Assembly (NCBI RefSeq): GCF_016765695.1
Contig: NZ_JAETGO010000069.1
Location: forward strand, 84,116-148,115
Source: Sporosalibacterium faouarense
GTDB taxonomy: Bacteria > Bacillota > Clostridia > Tissierellales > VENL01
Direction: 5' to 3'
DNA: 64,000 nt
A program made the position numbers and the translations under genes. Positions 53,746-62,967 of this stretch are shown here, piece after piece. The first letter of the stretch is position 1. Each line of letters starts with the position of its first letter. The notes beneath the pieces were generated by a model, which was given only the letters and a program-made list of their open reading frames with translations, did no database searches and was not told where the DNA came from.

Positions 53746-56700
53746 TTGAAAAAGAGTGGGGAAAGAGGGGCAATAACTGTTTTTCTAAGTATAATATTAT
53801 TGGTAATTATAATCCTAGCAGGATCTATGGTTGATGCAGCCAGAATAATAACTGCTAAATCTCAAGCGGAAAGAGCGGCAAATTCTTCAGTTAATTCAAT
53901 TCTAGCTAATTATAGAAGTGATCTTAAAGAGCAATATGGGCTTTTTGCATTCAAAGGGAACAATCTAGAAGAAATAAATAGTATTATTGACTATTTTATG
54001 AAAAGAAATTTAAGACCTCAAGATGGATTAGAAGAATATGATATAAATGAAAATTTTGTGGATATTTATGATTTTTCCATAGACAGTGACTCTCAATCTT
54101 TCTTTGATTTGGAGCAAAATCAAGTTCTAAAAGATGAAATTTTAGAGATTATGAAATATAGAGCCCCAAAAGAATTAATCGAAACTTTTCTTGAAAAATT
54201 AGAAATCATAAAAAAATCATCTAAAACTGCAAATTTAATAGAAAAAAAGATAGAGGTTGAAGACTCGTTTAGAGAGTTAGGAGAAGAGCAAGAAGAGCTT
54301 TCTAAGAAACTGGAAAAGGTTAATTCATTTAGTAACTTTTTTATAGATAATTGTATATCTAAAATTACAAAAAAAACTGAAGAATACAATAAAATCAATA
54401 AAGAAATTACCTTTAAAAAAGAAGAAATTAGAGAGACTGAAATATATTTAGATGATATTAAAAAAGAACGAAAAGAAATAAAGGAAAAAATAGAGGATAT
54501 AGTTAGTGAGTTGAATGAAATAGAACTTAAGATAGGTAAACTTGAAGATAATGAAGAGAACAAAAAAGAAATTCAATCGCTAAAAAAAGATTTAAATAAT
54601 TTAAAGAATAATAAGGACAAGCTTGTTCAAGATGAAGATAAGCTGAGAGATAAGATAGATAAAGATAGTCTAAAGCTCAAGGGTTATAAAAAAGAATTGA
54701 ATGAGTTTTTCAATGCAAGAAAAGAAATCTTTAATGATATTAAATCTGTAAATAATGATTTAAACAACTATATTGAAGAGTATAAAATATACAATCAATC
54801 TGCTAAAGGATCTATAATTAGATTGATGAAGAAAAGTTTAGATGCCCAATCTATTCTTAATATCTTTGAAGGAACGGTAAATAGTGAAGAATATATAAAT
54901 AAGATTATTATTGAGGTTGAAAGACAGATAAAAAAGGATTTGTCAGATTACAAGAATAGATTAAAGGGAACTGTCGGTAATTCAATTTCAAATAATTATG
55001 GATCTGATAGGTTTAAATATTCTAATATTAGTGAAGATATGAAAAAAAATGTAGAGAATTATATAGAGAAATTGAGGGAAATCGTTGAGGGAATAAGTTA
55101 TATACAAGACACTTCTCAACTTCAAGAGGTTATAGATTTAATTGCTTTTCCTGTAGCTACAAATTTTGAAATTCTTGACTATGCTGGGAAGAATGCTGAT
55201 AAGTTTAGTGAAGAAATATCTAGAATAGATAAAATATTAGGAAATAACAATAAATTAGATTCCGATAAAAGAATAAAAGAGATAGTTACTGATGAATTCT
55301 TACTGACAATGGAATCCATTAATATGTATTCAAATGATATAAAATATATTGAATTTGAAGAAAAAAACATACCTAAAAACATAAAAAATTATAAAAAAGC
55401 TATGGAGAAACGAGATATTTCAGAACTAAGTACTGAAGAAAATATAGCTCCTAAGTTTAAGAATAAAGAGTTCTTATCAAATTACAATAATTCTAATGAT
55501 AGTGAGAAGAAAAGGTTTGAAAATCTACCATCTTCAAAAAAGGACAATCCGGATACCTTTGATAATATATACTATTCTTTATTTAATGAATCAGATGAAA
55601 AGGGAGCTGACACTAATGGAAATAAGAGTAGCGATATCCAGTGGAATGAATCTAAGGAAACAGATAAAAAGCAAATAAAAAATTCTTTAGGATTAATAAC
55701 AAAATTAGGTGAGGTTATAAAGGAAGGAACTGTAGACTTCCGAGACAGTTTATATATCGATGAATATATAATGGGAACTTTTAGATCTACTGTTGATAAA
55801 AAAGCCCAATTAGAAGGGAATACAGTTAATAGTAGTGACTATTTTAGTAAATATGAACGATATGCGTATTTTGATGATAGAAGAGGAAATAGTGAAATAG
55901 AGTATATATTAAGTGGAAAAAGTAGCTATGTTTCAAATGTAAGAAGTACTCAGGTCAAGATTTATATGATAAGAGTTGCAATGAACCTAATTCACGTTTA
56001 TTCAAATCCAGACAAAATGCAGATAGCCACTGAAATAGCTACTTTAGCTTCAGGAGCAATACCTTTATTAACTCCAATAATTACAACGATAATTATCTTC
56101 GGTTGGTCTTCACTAGAATCTTTAATAGATATGAATTACTTAATGGATGGAAAAAGTGTCCCATTCTTTAAAATCTATGAAGAAGAATGGAGACTAGGAT
56201 ATGGAAGCATAGCACCTTTTGCTAAAAAGGTTCTGATAGATAAGGGGTCAAAGCTAGCAGAAGATATGGTTTTGTCCTTTGTAGATCAAATGGTTGATAT
56301 GATTTTTACTTATATAAATGAAGCTATAAATAAAATTTTAATAAGTGTAGATAAAAATAGTGATGAGTTATTTTTAGATTTTGAATCAGATATTAGAGAT
56401 AAAATGGACATCTTATTAAAGAAGATACCGGACACTGATGTCAGAAAGGAGATAGAAGATACAATTGATATAGATAGCTTGGTATACAATGTTAAAGAAA
56501 TTTTAAAAGAAAAATCAAATGAAGGTAAAAAAAATGTTAATAATCAGATTGGAAAATTTGAGAAGGAAACTTCGGAAAGCATAAAAAAAGTCATCAGCAA
56601 TTCTCTTAATCCTTTAAAAAAAGAACTAAAGGAGAGATTAGAATCAAAGATAGACAACAGTCCATTAGTGAAAAATTATATTAAAAAAGAAGGCAAAGCT

Positions 56701-57003
56701 ACTTTGAAAAAAATGTCTAAGAATAGCTATAATTTAAGATTTAATTATTATGATTATCTAAGGTTACTGCTTTTGATAGAGCCTGAAAATACAAAGCTTC
56801 GTAGAATAATGGACTTAATAGAGCTGAATCAGCAGGAGAAAGAAAAATCCTTTAAGTTATCAGATTACTATACATATTTAAAGGCTGATATTATTGCTTC
56901 AATAAAATATATGTTCATAAATAGAAATTTTTTGAAAGACAATTTTAATTTTAAAGATAATAAACACTATTCATTTAAATTTTCGATTCTTAAGGGGTAT
57001 TGA
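53746..57003 (+). CDS. Giant DUF5702/TadG-like protein with long coiled coil
   Basis: 1085 residues, TTG start. N-terminal GERGAITVFLSIILLVIIILAGSMVDAARI (about 5-34) is the TadG/DUF5702 pattern: a pilin-like leader with a helix, then an extracytoplasmic region. Residues about 170-345 are very rich in Glu, Lys and Leu with heptad character (long coiled coil). A second strongly hydrophobic segment occurs at about 765-790 (TLASGAIPLLTPIITTIIIFGW). The role in the pilus is unknown; possibly a tip or anchoring component. It is the largest gene of the Tad operon. Confidence 0.82.
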   Translation: MKKSGERGAITVFLSIILLVIIILAGSMVDAARIITAKSQAERAANSSVNSILANYRSDLKEQYGLFAFKGNNLEEINSIIDYFMKRNLRPQDGLEEYDINENFVDIYDFSIDSDSQSFFDLEQNQVLKDEILEIMKYRAPKELIETFLEKLEIIKKSSKTANLIEKKIEVEDSFRELGEEQEELSKKLEKVNSFSNFFIDNCISKITKKTEEYNKINKEITFKKEEIRETEIYLDDIKKERKEIKEKIEDIVSELNEIELKIGKLEDNEENKKEIQSLKKDLNNLKNNKDKLVQDEDKLRDKIDKDSLKLKGYKKELNEFFNARKEIFNDIKSVNNDLNNYIEEYKIYNQSAKGSIIRLMKKSLDAQSILNIFEGTVNSEEYINKIIIEVERQIKKDLSDYKNRLKGTVGNSISNNYGSDRFKYSNISEDMKKNVENYIEKLREIVEGISYIQDTSQLQEVIDLIAFPVATNFEILDYAGKNADKFSEEISRIDKILGNNNKLDSDKRIKEIVTDEFLLTMESINMYSNDIKYIEFEEKNIPKNIKNYKKAMEKRDISELSTEENIAPKFKNKEFLSNYNNSNDSEKKRFENLPSSKKDNPDTFDNIYYSLFNESDEKGADTNGNKSSDIQWNESKETDKKQIKNSLGLITKLGEVIKEGTVDFRDSLYIDEYIMGTFRSTVDKKAQLEGNTVNSSDYFSKYERYAYFDDRRGNSEIEYILSGKSSYVSNVRSTQVKIYMIRVAMNLIHVYSNPDKMQIATEIATLASGAIPLLTPIITTIIIFGWSSLESLIDMNYLMDGKSVPFFKIYEEEWRLGYGSIAPFAKKVLIDKGSKLAEDMVLSFVDQMVDMIFTYINEAINKILISVDKNSDELFLDFESDIRDKMDILLKKIPDTDVRKEIEDTIDIDSLVYNVKEILKEKSNEGKKNVNNQIGKFEKETSESIKKVISNSLNPLKKELKERLESKIDNSPLVKNYIKKEGKATLKKMSKNSYNLRFNYYDYLRLLLLIEPENTKLRRIMDLIELNQQEKEKSFKLSDYYTYLKADIIASIKYMFINRNFLKDNFNFKDNKHYSFKFSILKGY

Positions 57004-57015
57004 GGGTGATAGTAA

Positions 57016-57915
57016 ATGTCTAATAACTCATCTAAAAACAAAGGTTCTCTTACCGTAGAGGCATCGATTGTTTTACCTTTCTTTATCTGTGTAATTCTAA
57101 CTATAGGTTTCTTTATTAGGATTGTTCACACACATGAGGTAATTCAATATGCTATAGATGAAACAGCCAATGATATTGCATCTTATAGCTATATATATTA
57201 CTCTAGTGATTTCTTTGATATGGAGAAAAAGTTAGAAGAAAGCACAAATTATCCCAATGTGTGGAATAGAAAAGATGATCATGATGAAATAGAGAAAATA
57301 ACAGAAGAGATAAAAAGAGTAATCAATAAAAAATCTCATAGTAGTAATAGTCTAGAATTATTATTTAAATTATTAAGCAATATTAAAGAGTTTAATATTG
57401 AAAAGGTCATTGAAGATCTTGATACAGTTGGAAAAATTGAGCTAATAAACTATATAAAAAATCAAGTAGGAAATGTAATCGCTAATAAGCAAATAGAGGA
57501 TTATATATTACCATCCTTCAATGGTAGTCTAGAAGAAAAGTTGAAAAAACTTAATATTGTGACTAAAAGTGATAATGGCTTAGATTTAATAAATGGAATA
57601 GACATAAGTAAATCTAGATATTTAAAGGAAAACAATGAAATAGAAATAATTGCTACCTATAAAATAAATCTTCCTTTACCAATAGATTTTATAGGTGACA
57701 TACCTATAATACAAAGAGCTTCAACGAGGGCTTGGATGGGAGGAAATAATCCAAGTCTCAAAAAAGAAACGATAGTATATATAACTAGAACAGGAGAATG
57801 TTATCATAAGGATGGTTGTTATCACCTAAGACAAAGTAAGATTCCTGTTAAATTAAGTGAAGTATTGGCTGAAGGAAAGTATAGACCCTGCAGTCATTGT
57901 ATTGGGAATAACTAA
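57016..57915 (+). CDS. TadE-like pseudopilin with C-terminal Cys-rich metal-binding motif
   Basis: 299 residues. N-terminal GSLTVEASIVLPFFICVILTIGFF (about 9-32) is the TadE signature. The C-terminal 40 residues read VYITRTGECYHKDGCYHLR... and end RPCSHCIGNN, a C-x5-C...C-x2-C pattern with His that resembles the small zinc module seen at the C-termini of some nucleases and Ada-type proteins. The order and spacing suggest metal binding outside the cell. GAGGGTGATAG upstream. Function in the pilus unknown. Confidence 0.85.
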   Translation: MSNNSSKNKGSLTVEASIVLPFFICVILTIGFFIRIVHTHEVIQYAIDETANDIASYSYIYYSSDFFDMEKKLEESTNYPNVWNRKDDHDEIEKITEEIKRVINKKSHSSNSLELLFKLLSNIKEFNIEKVIEDLDTVGKIELINYIKNQVGNVIANKQIEDYILPSFNGSLEEKLKKLNIVTKSDNGLDLINGIDISKSRYLKENNEIEIIATYKINLPLPIDFIGDIPIIQRASTRAWMGGNNPSLKKETIVYITRTGECYHKDGCYHLRQSKIPVKLSEVLAEGKYRPCSHCIGNN

Positions 57916-57932
57916 TTTTAGGGGATGTTTTG

Positions 57933-58466
57933 ATGAAAGAAATCTTAAAAGGTTTTGATAAAAGAACAAGTTTAATATATATAGTCTTATTATTTATAAA
58001 TATTCTGATAGTGTATTTTAAATATAGAGTAAATATGGGATTTATAAGATATTCATTTCTTCTAGGTTTATTAGCAATAATTGCTATTATAGACTTTAAA
58101 AAGAAATTAATCCCAGATTATTTTATAATATTAGGAATCATTTTTGGTATTGTATCAATGACATTATGTCAAGATATTTCTATATATAATGCCATTCTAG
58201 GGGCTTTATTTCCCTTTACAATATTAGGGATAATTTCTTTTATATCTAAAGGGGCTCTAGGGATGGGAGATTGCAAACTTTTTGCTTTAATTGGTATTTT
58301 TGTAGGATTTCAAGGAGCTATTTTTATACTTTTTATATCAAGTATAATTAGTGGGGTATTTAGTTTAATTATGTTAATAGCCAGAAGGGTTACAAGAAAA
58401 ACAACTATCCCCTTCGCTCCTTTCGTTTATTTTTCAACACTATTTGTAATTACGGTTTGTTTTTAA
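57933..58466 (+). CDS. Prepilin peptidase (TadV/CpaA type), first copy
   Basis: 177 residues, A24-family aspartic protease with about six helices. The two catalytic aspartates are D55 in IIDFKKKLIPDYF and D114 in GMGDCKLF (numbering from the ORF's first codon, one before this ATG). It removes the leader of Flp and pseudopilins. ATG 57933 follows GGGGATG. Its stop is near the start of the DUF6382 gene. Confidence 0.92.
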   Translation: MKEILKGFDKRTSLIYIVLLFINILIVYFKYRVNMGFIRYSFLLGLLAIIAIIDFKKKLIPDYFIILGIIFGIVSMTLCQDISIYNAILGALFPFTILGIISFISKGALGMGDCKLFALIGIFVGFQGAIFILFISSIISGVFSLIMLIARRVTRKTTIPFAPFVYFSTLFVITVCF

Positions 58467-58477
58467 GGAGTGTTATT

Positions 58478-59482
58478 ATGAATAATAACTTATTAAAGGA
58501 TTTTAAAATAGAGGATAGATTCAAGGTCTATTTTGATCATGATTTGACATCTAATAACTTAGTTGTAGAAATAAGTGTAGATTATCAAGTATTGGACTAT
58601 CAAATTCAGATGCTAGAAAGGAATTCCTTAGAAGGAATCATTCCACTAACTATAATTCAAAAAAATAGTCTCTTTTATATGAAATATGAAGTCGAAGATA
58701 AGGTGCCTTTATCACAAATATTAGAGAATAAGAGGTTTAGTAGAGACGAACTTTTGAGAATAATTGAAAAAATAATTGATGTTTTAGTGGCAAGCAAAGA
58801 TTATTTATTATATGAAAGTAATTTTGTTCTGAATAATGATTTGATTTTTCTTGGTTGTGATTCATTAAAGCCTGAAATGATATACTTACCAGTTAATAAA
58901 ATAAAAAATTCTTCAAATGGACTTAAAGAATTTCTAAAAGAAATTTTTTTATCAGTATCTTTAGTTGATAAAGAAAAAAAAGATGATTTTATTCAGAAAA
59001 TATTAGATTTTATAAATAGTGAAAGCTTCAATCTACACAAATTTGATAAGTTTCTCAAGGGACTAAAAGAGAGTAGTGAAAAAGAAGATTATCAACTAGA
59101 AAATTGGGTTAGTAAGGAGTATGAAATACAGTCACAGTTCCAATCGCTTTTAGATAACGACGATTCTCTAGAAACATCCTTTAATAATATAGAAGTAGTT
59201 TATGATCAGGAAGATGAGAATCCTAAAGAGGGTAAAAATATATTGAGAATTGAAGACAATAGTGAGGAGTTCTTTGATAGGTATGAGTGGTTAAAAAATA
59301 ACAAGCTTAAGGTTGGAATTCTACTTTTAATACAAATTTTAATTGTTATTACACTATTAGTATTAAAGGATACTATTCTTAAAATAAATGAAGATTCTAT
59401 AACTACCTATATTGGATTAATAATTATAATAACATCCCTAGATGTAATCCTAGTAAAGAATATATTTAAAATTAGTAGATGA
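58478..59482 (+). CDS. DUF6382-domain membrane protein
   Basis: About 334 residues from ATG 58478, preceded by AAGGAGTG; an upstream in-frame ATG overlaps the peptidase gene. The first 180 residues match the DUF6382 pattern (VDYQVLDYQIQMLERNSLEGIIPLTI...FYMKYEVEDKVPLSQIL), usually followed by an FHA domain. Here there is no FHA; an acidic linker (about 200-255) leads to two C-terminal transmembrane helices (about 280-300 and 310-330). Likely a membrane-bound regulator of the Tad machine. Confidence 0.75.
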   Translation: MNNNLLKDFKIEDRFKVYFDHDLTSNNLVVEISVDYQVLDYQIQMLERNSLEGIIPLTIIQKNSLFYMKYEVEDKVPLSQILENKRFSRDELLRIIEKIIDVLVASKDYLLYESNFVLNNDLIFLGCDSLKPEMIYLPVNKIKNSSNGLKEFLKEIFLSVSLVDKEKKDDFIQKILDFINSESFNLHKFDKFLKGLKESSEKEDYQLENWVSKEYEIQSQFQSLLDNDDSLETSFNNIEVVYDQEDENPKEGKNILRIEDNSEEFFDRYEWLKNNKLKVGILLLIQILIVITLLVLKDTILKINEDSITTYIGLIIIITSLDVILVKNIFKISR

Positions 59483-59540
59483 TTGAGAAAAAAGTAAAAT
59501 ATATAAATTTGCTAGACAATATATATCAAATAGTGATAAT

Positions 59541-59560
59541 CTATTATTATATAATAGGAG
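59541..59560 (+). promoter_or_regulatory. Hairpin overlapping a ribosome-binding site
   Basis: CTATTAT-TAT-ATAATAG (59541-59557) is a perfect 7-bp stem whose 3' arm ends at the first bases of the AGGAG ribosome-binding site (59556-59560) of the next gene. It may modulate translation of the fusion protein. Confidence 0.4.
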
Positions 59561-59571
59561 TGTAGAATCGC

Positions 59572-60648
59572 ATGGATATTTATTTTTTTGAAGTAATTGT
59601 ACTCCTAACTTTAGCGTTATTGAGTGATATTTGCACATATAAAATAAGTAATAAAATAGTGTACCCATTTATTTGTATTGGTATAATTACTAATACATTG
59701 TTTAATGGAATAGAAGGGTTTAAGGAGTCATTAATAGGTGTTATTGTTCCTTTAGTATTACTTTTAATACTCTTTGCTTTTAGAATGCTAGGGGCTGGAG
59801 ATATTAAGCTCTTCAGTGCCATTGGATCAATTATGGGAGGGAACTTTATTCTATTTGCGATTGCATATTCATTTATATTTGGAGGAATAATTTCATTTTT
59901 GCTTATCATATTAAGGAAAAATGGAGTAAGTAGAATAAAGTATCTGTTGAACTATTTAAAAAATAGCTTTTTAACCTTGAAAGCTTTTCCATATGAAAAT
60001 TTTGCTGATAAAAGTAATAAAAGCAAATTTCATTTTTCCTATGGAATAGTTTGTGGAACTTTATTTAAAATCTATCAAATTAATATCTTAAATACAGATT
60101 TAGGAGGCAGAATTATGAGTAGTAGTATTAAACAAGAAATTTTTTCATGGGCAAAGACTATAATTATAGCATTTATAATTGCGTTTTTATTAAAGACCTT
60201 TATTTTTAGACCAGTTTATGTTGTAGGAGCATCTATGGAGCCGACTCTAAGTAATGGCCAAGTATTGATAATGTGGAAGCTAGATTATAAACTTGGAGAG
60301 CCTGATCGTGGAGATATAGTTATAATTAAGAAGAATCAAGATAAGCTTGATCACAAAAGTCTTATTAAAAGAGTAATTGGACTTCCAGGAGAGACCGTAG
60401 AAATAAAGAAGGGAAAAGTCTATATAGATGGTGAAGAATTGAGTCCTGATTATGTAGATGTAAATACTCCTGCCAATGGATTTGGTAAAATGCAGATACC
60501 TGAAAATATGTATTTTGTAATGGGAGATAATAGAAATAATAGTAGAGATAGTAGAGATGTAACTGTAGGTTTTATTTCTAGAGAAAATATTGAGGGAAAG
60601 GCAACTGTGAGACTTTGGCCTTTTAATGAATTAAGTACACTTAAATAG
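59572..60648 (+). CDS. Prepilin peptidase fused to signal peptidase I
   Basis: 358 residues in one uninterrupted frame. Residues 1-165 are an A24 prepilin peptidase with D19 (LLSDICTYK) and D77 (GAGDIKLFSA). Residues about 182-358 are a type I signal peptidase: membrane helix 195-213, catalytic Ser221 in GASMEPTL, catalytic Lys266 in SLIKRVIGLPGE, and box E MGDNRNNSRDSR. An ATG at 60115 (Met182) has AGGAGG (60102-60107) seven bases before it. A free signal peptidase could therefore be made in addition to the fusion. Last gene of the Tad operon; it may also process TadE-like or TadG-like partners. Confidence 0.9.
   Translation: MDIYFFEVIVLLTLALLSDICTYKISNKIVYPFICIGIITNTLFNGIEGFKESLIGVIVPLVLLLILFAFRMLGAGDIKLFSAIGSIMGGNFILFAIAYSFIFGGIISFLLIILRKNGVSRIKYLLNYLKNSFLTLKAFPYENFADKSNKSKFHFSYGIVCGTLFKIYQINILNTDLGGRIMSSSIKQEIFSWAKTIIIAFIIAFLLKTFIFRPVYVVGASMEPTLSNGQVLIMWKLDYKLGEPDRGDIVIIKKNQDKLDHKSLIKRVIGLPGETVEIKKGKVYIDGEELSPDYVDVNTPANGFGKMQIPENMYFVMGDNRNNSRDSRDVTVGFISRENIEGKATVRLWPFNELSTLK
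60115..60648 (+). other. lepB: Internal translation start for stand-alone signal peptidase I
   Basis: Within the fusion ORF, AGGAGG (60102-60107) and ATG (60115-60117) give optimal seven-base spacing for a 177-residue signal peptidase of normal family length. This suggests a relic of two formerly separate, now fused cistrons or dual translation. Confidence 0.7.
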
Positions 60649-60658
60649 ATTATATGTA

Positions 60659-60686
60659 AAAGGCAGCTAGCTATTAGCTGCCTTTA
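60659..60686. terminator. Bidirectional terminator after the Tad operon
   Basis: Stem AAAGGCAGCTA (60659-60669) / TAGCTGCCTTT (60675-60685). It overlaps the stop codon of the convergent helicase gene. Confidence 0.85.
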
Positions 60687-62775
60687 GTAAATCCTTTTCT
60701 ATACATAGATTTAATGAAAGTTGTTTTATTCCAATAGATTTAAACTTAATGGTGATTATATCACCATCTATATCCATAATTCTTCCTATACCAAAGCGCT
60801 TATGATTAATTATCATTCCAATCTTCATCCAAGCACTAAACTCAGAAGGGATTTCATCATTTTCTTTCATAATATACTCTAATTCGTTAATAAATCTAGA
60901 AATAAAGACCTTTTCCTCATTTTTTTCATTTATAGCTAAAAGATCAAGGGATTCTTTAGCGCGGGTCATACCCACATAAAAGAGTCGCCTTTCTTCTTCA
61001 AGATCTTCAACTTGTCCAAATTCATAGGCTTCTATGCTACCTAAGGATGGAAACTCTCCATCAATTAAATCAATCATAAATACATTTTTGAACTCTAATC
61101 CTTTTGACGAGTGAATTGTAGATAATGTAACTGTATTATTTTTCTTAGCTGTGGAATTTTTAATTAAAGCCTGTAATTCATCCAGTCTAGTTAAGAATCC
61201 AATAATTGAGTTGCATTCAGATGCTATAGTTTTTAAATGAGATAATATGGTTTTAGTTCCTTCATAAGAGAAACTTGTTTTTTTACAGTATTCTTTTAGA
61301 TGTTTACCATACTCTAAGCTATTCTCGATAAATCTTATAGCTTCAAAAGGACGTTTTTTTACTAGCTTTTTAAAATCTCTCTTAAGTATGCTTATATTTT
61401 TTATCTGAAAACTTCTAAAATCTGGATAAGTTGTTAGTCTATCAAAGACTGATATAGAATTATCCTGTTCTTTCACGTATCTTAATGCAGCCTTAGAAAG
61501 ATATCCCTTCATTTTATAATAAATATTTTCAAAAGCTTGTACATCATTGTTATTTAAAGCTAATTTAAGAAAGTTTACGATATCATTAACTACCCAGTGT
61601 TTAAAAAAATGAAGTTTAGAATCTCTTACATAAAATGAAATATTACTTTTATCTAGTTTTTCAGCTATTGAAATAAAAGATAGGTTATTCCTATATAGAA
61701 TTGCCGAATCAGAGAGATCATCTGATTGTTTTAACTTCTTTATAATATATTCATATTGTTTATGCTCGTCACGGGTCTTCACAATTGTTACAGGTCTTTT
61801 GTTTTCATTTCTAGTAAAGAGGTTTTTATCATATCTATATTTATTACTTTTAATAAAGCTATTGCATACTGAAACAATATTTTTAGTAGATCTAAAATTC
61901 TCTTCCATATAAAAGGTCTTAGCAGTAGGATAATTTTGTTCAAACTTCAGTAAATCCTCAGGAGAAGCTCCTCTGAATCCATATATGCTTTGGTCATCAT
62001 CTGCCACTACAAAAAGATTGTTGTTATTGGCACAGAGGAGCTTAACAATTTCGTTTTGAATTTTAGAAGTATCTTGACCTTCATCCACCTGTATGTATCT
62101 GTACTTATTTCTATACTTATCTAGTAAATAGGGATTGCTTTTTAATATTCTTAGAGTCAAGGTCAACATATCATCAAAATCTATTAGGTTGTTCCTCTGT
62201 TTATATTCTTCATATTTATTAAAAATGATATTAAAATTTTTAATTTGTGGTACAGTATAACTACTATAATCGGATATATCAATCATCTTATTTTTCACAT
62301 ATCCTATTGTATTCAATAACTCCTCTAGTTTATCATCATTTACATACCCACCATTAACATCATGAAAAATAGTTTTTAAAATCCTAACTTTATTTAGACT
62401 AGTATTATTCCCTTCTATAAGCTTAAAATTTATACCTTTTAATCGAGCATATTCATTAATAACAAAATAAGCAAAACTATGAATAGTTGAGAATTTAACA
62501 TCATACTTTATAAAATCACCAAAAACTTTATTAAATCTTTCTTTCATATCTCTAGCAGAAGCTTTACTAAAAGTTATAGAGAGGATATTATCAGGTGATA
62601 TATTATGATTTAAAATGAGATTAGCAGTTCTGCAAATTAATACAGTGGTCTTACCTGCTCCAGGAACAGCAAGAGTTATTGCTGGTCCATCTTTATGGGA
62701 AACAGCGGCTTTTTGCTGTTTATTAAGGTCTATATTAAAATTTTTTTTAAGCATATCTGAAAATGAATTACTCAC
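60667..62775 (-). CDS. UvrD/Rep-type superfamily I DNA helicase
   Basis: 702 residues, ATP-dependent 3'-5' helicase. Motif I AVPGAGKTTVLI (about 36-47), the Q-motif before it, Walker B VDEGQDTSKIQ, motif III VVADDDQSIYGFRGA, motif IV around 305-330, motif V TIHSSKGLEFKNVF and motif VI RRLFYVGMTRAKESL. It is shorter than PcrA (about 730-750). The C-terminal GMIINHKRFGIGRIMDIDG resembles the PcrA/UvrD tail (HxxFG-G motif) that binds RNA polymerase. A role in repair/replication is expected; which UvrD paralog cannot be decided. Convergent with the Tad operon. Confidence 0.92.
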   Translation of the reverse strand: MSNSFSDMLKKNFNIDLNKQQKAAVSHKDGPAITLAVPGAGKTTVLICRTANLILNHNISPDNILSITFSKASARDMKERFNKVFGDFIKYDVKFSTIHSFAYFVINEYARLKGINFKLIEGNNTSLNKVRILKTIFHDVNGGYVNDDKLEELLNTIGYVKNKMIDISDYSSYTVPQIKNFNIIFNKYEEYKQRNNLIDFDDMLTLTLRILKSNPYLLDKYRNKYRYIQVDEGQDTSKIQNEIVKLLCANNNNLFVVADDDQSIYGFRGASPEDLLKFEQNYPTAKTFYMEENFRSTKNIVSVCNSFIKSNKYRYDKNLFTRNENKRPVTIVKTRDEHKQYEYIIKKLKQSDDLSDSAILYRNNLSFISIAEKLDKSNISFYVRDSKLHFFKHWVVNDIVNFLKLALNNNDVQAFENIYYKMKGYLSKAALRYVKEQDNSISVFDRLTTYPDFRSFQIKNISILKRDFKKLVKKRPFEAIRFIENSLEYGKHLKEYCKKTSFSYEGTKTILSHLKTIASECNSIIGFLTRLDELQALIKNSTAKKNNTVTLSTIHSSKGLEFKNVFMIDLIDGEFPSLGSIEAYEFGQVEDLEEERRLFYVGMTRAKESLDLLAINEKNEEKVFISRFINELEYIMKENDEIPSEFSAWMKIGMIINHKRFGIGRIMDIDGDIITIKFKSIGIKQLSLNLCIEKDLLKAANS

Positions 62776-62851
62776 AACATGGCCTCCTTAAACAAACTAC
62801 TAATCATATTTTAACATAAATTAAAAGCTAGATATATGTAATCTAAAAAGA

Positions 62852-62880
62852 AGAAATATTACATGAATGTAATATTTTTA
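62852..62880. other. AT-rich hairpin in the helicase/ORF intergenic region
   Basis: AAATATTACAT (62854-62864) / ATGTAATATTT (62867-62877) with a two-base loop. Low GC; could be part of an operator. It precedes the promoter of the next gene. Confidence 0.4.
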
Positions 62881-62912
62881 GGAAAATCCTTTCATTTTAT
62901 TTTTTTATATGA

Positions 62913-62946
62913 TATAATATCATATATTAGTACCTAGTACTAATAT
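62913..62946 (+). promoter_or_regulatory. -10 box and 23-bp perfect palindrome before the 185-residue ORF
   Basis: TATAAT (62913-62918) is followed at once by a perfect palindrome (62924-62946: 10-bp arms, 3-bp centre), whose core TTAGTACCTAGTACTAA spans 62927-62943. It would lie at the transcription start/5' end, typical for a repressor site. The -35 (TTTCAT, 62890-62895) is weak. Confidence 0.7.
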
Positions 62947-62967
62947 TAGATTCTAGGAGGTGAAGAA

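Noticed and set aside
54120..54563. 147-codon minus-strand ORF inside the coiled-coil region of the DUF5702 gene
   Set aside because: Low-complexity Ser/Ile/Phe composition mirrors the Glu/Lys-rich plus-strand frame; no start signals.
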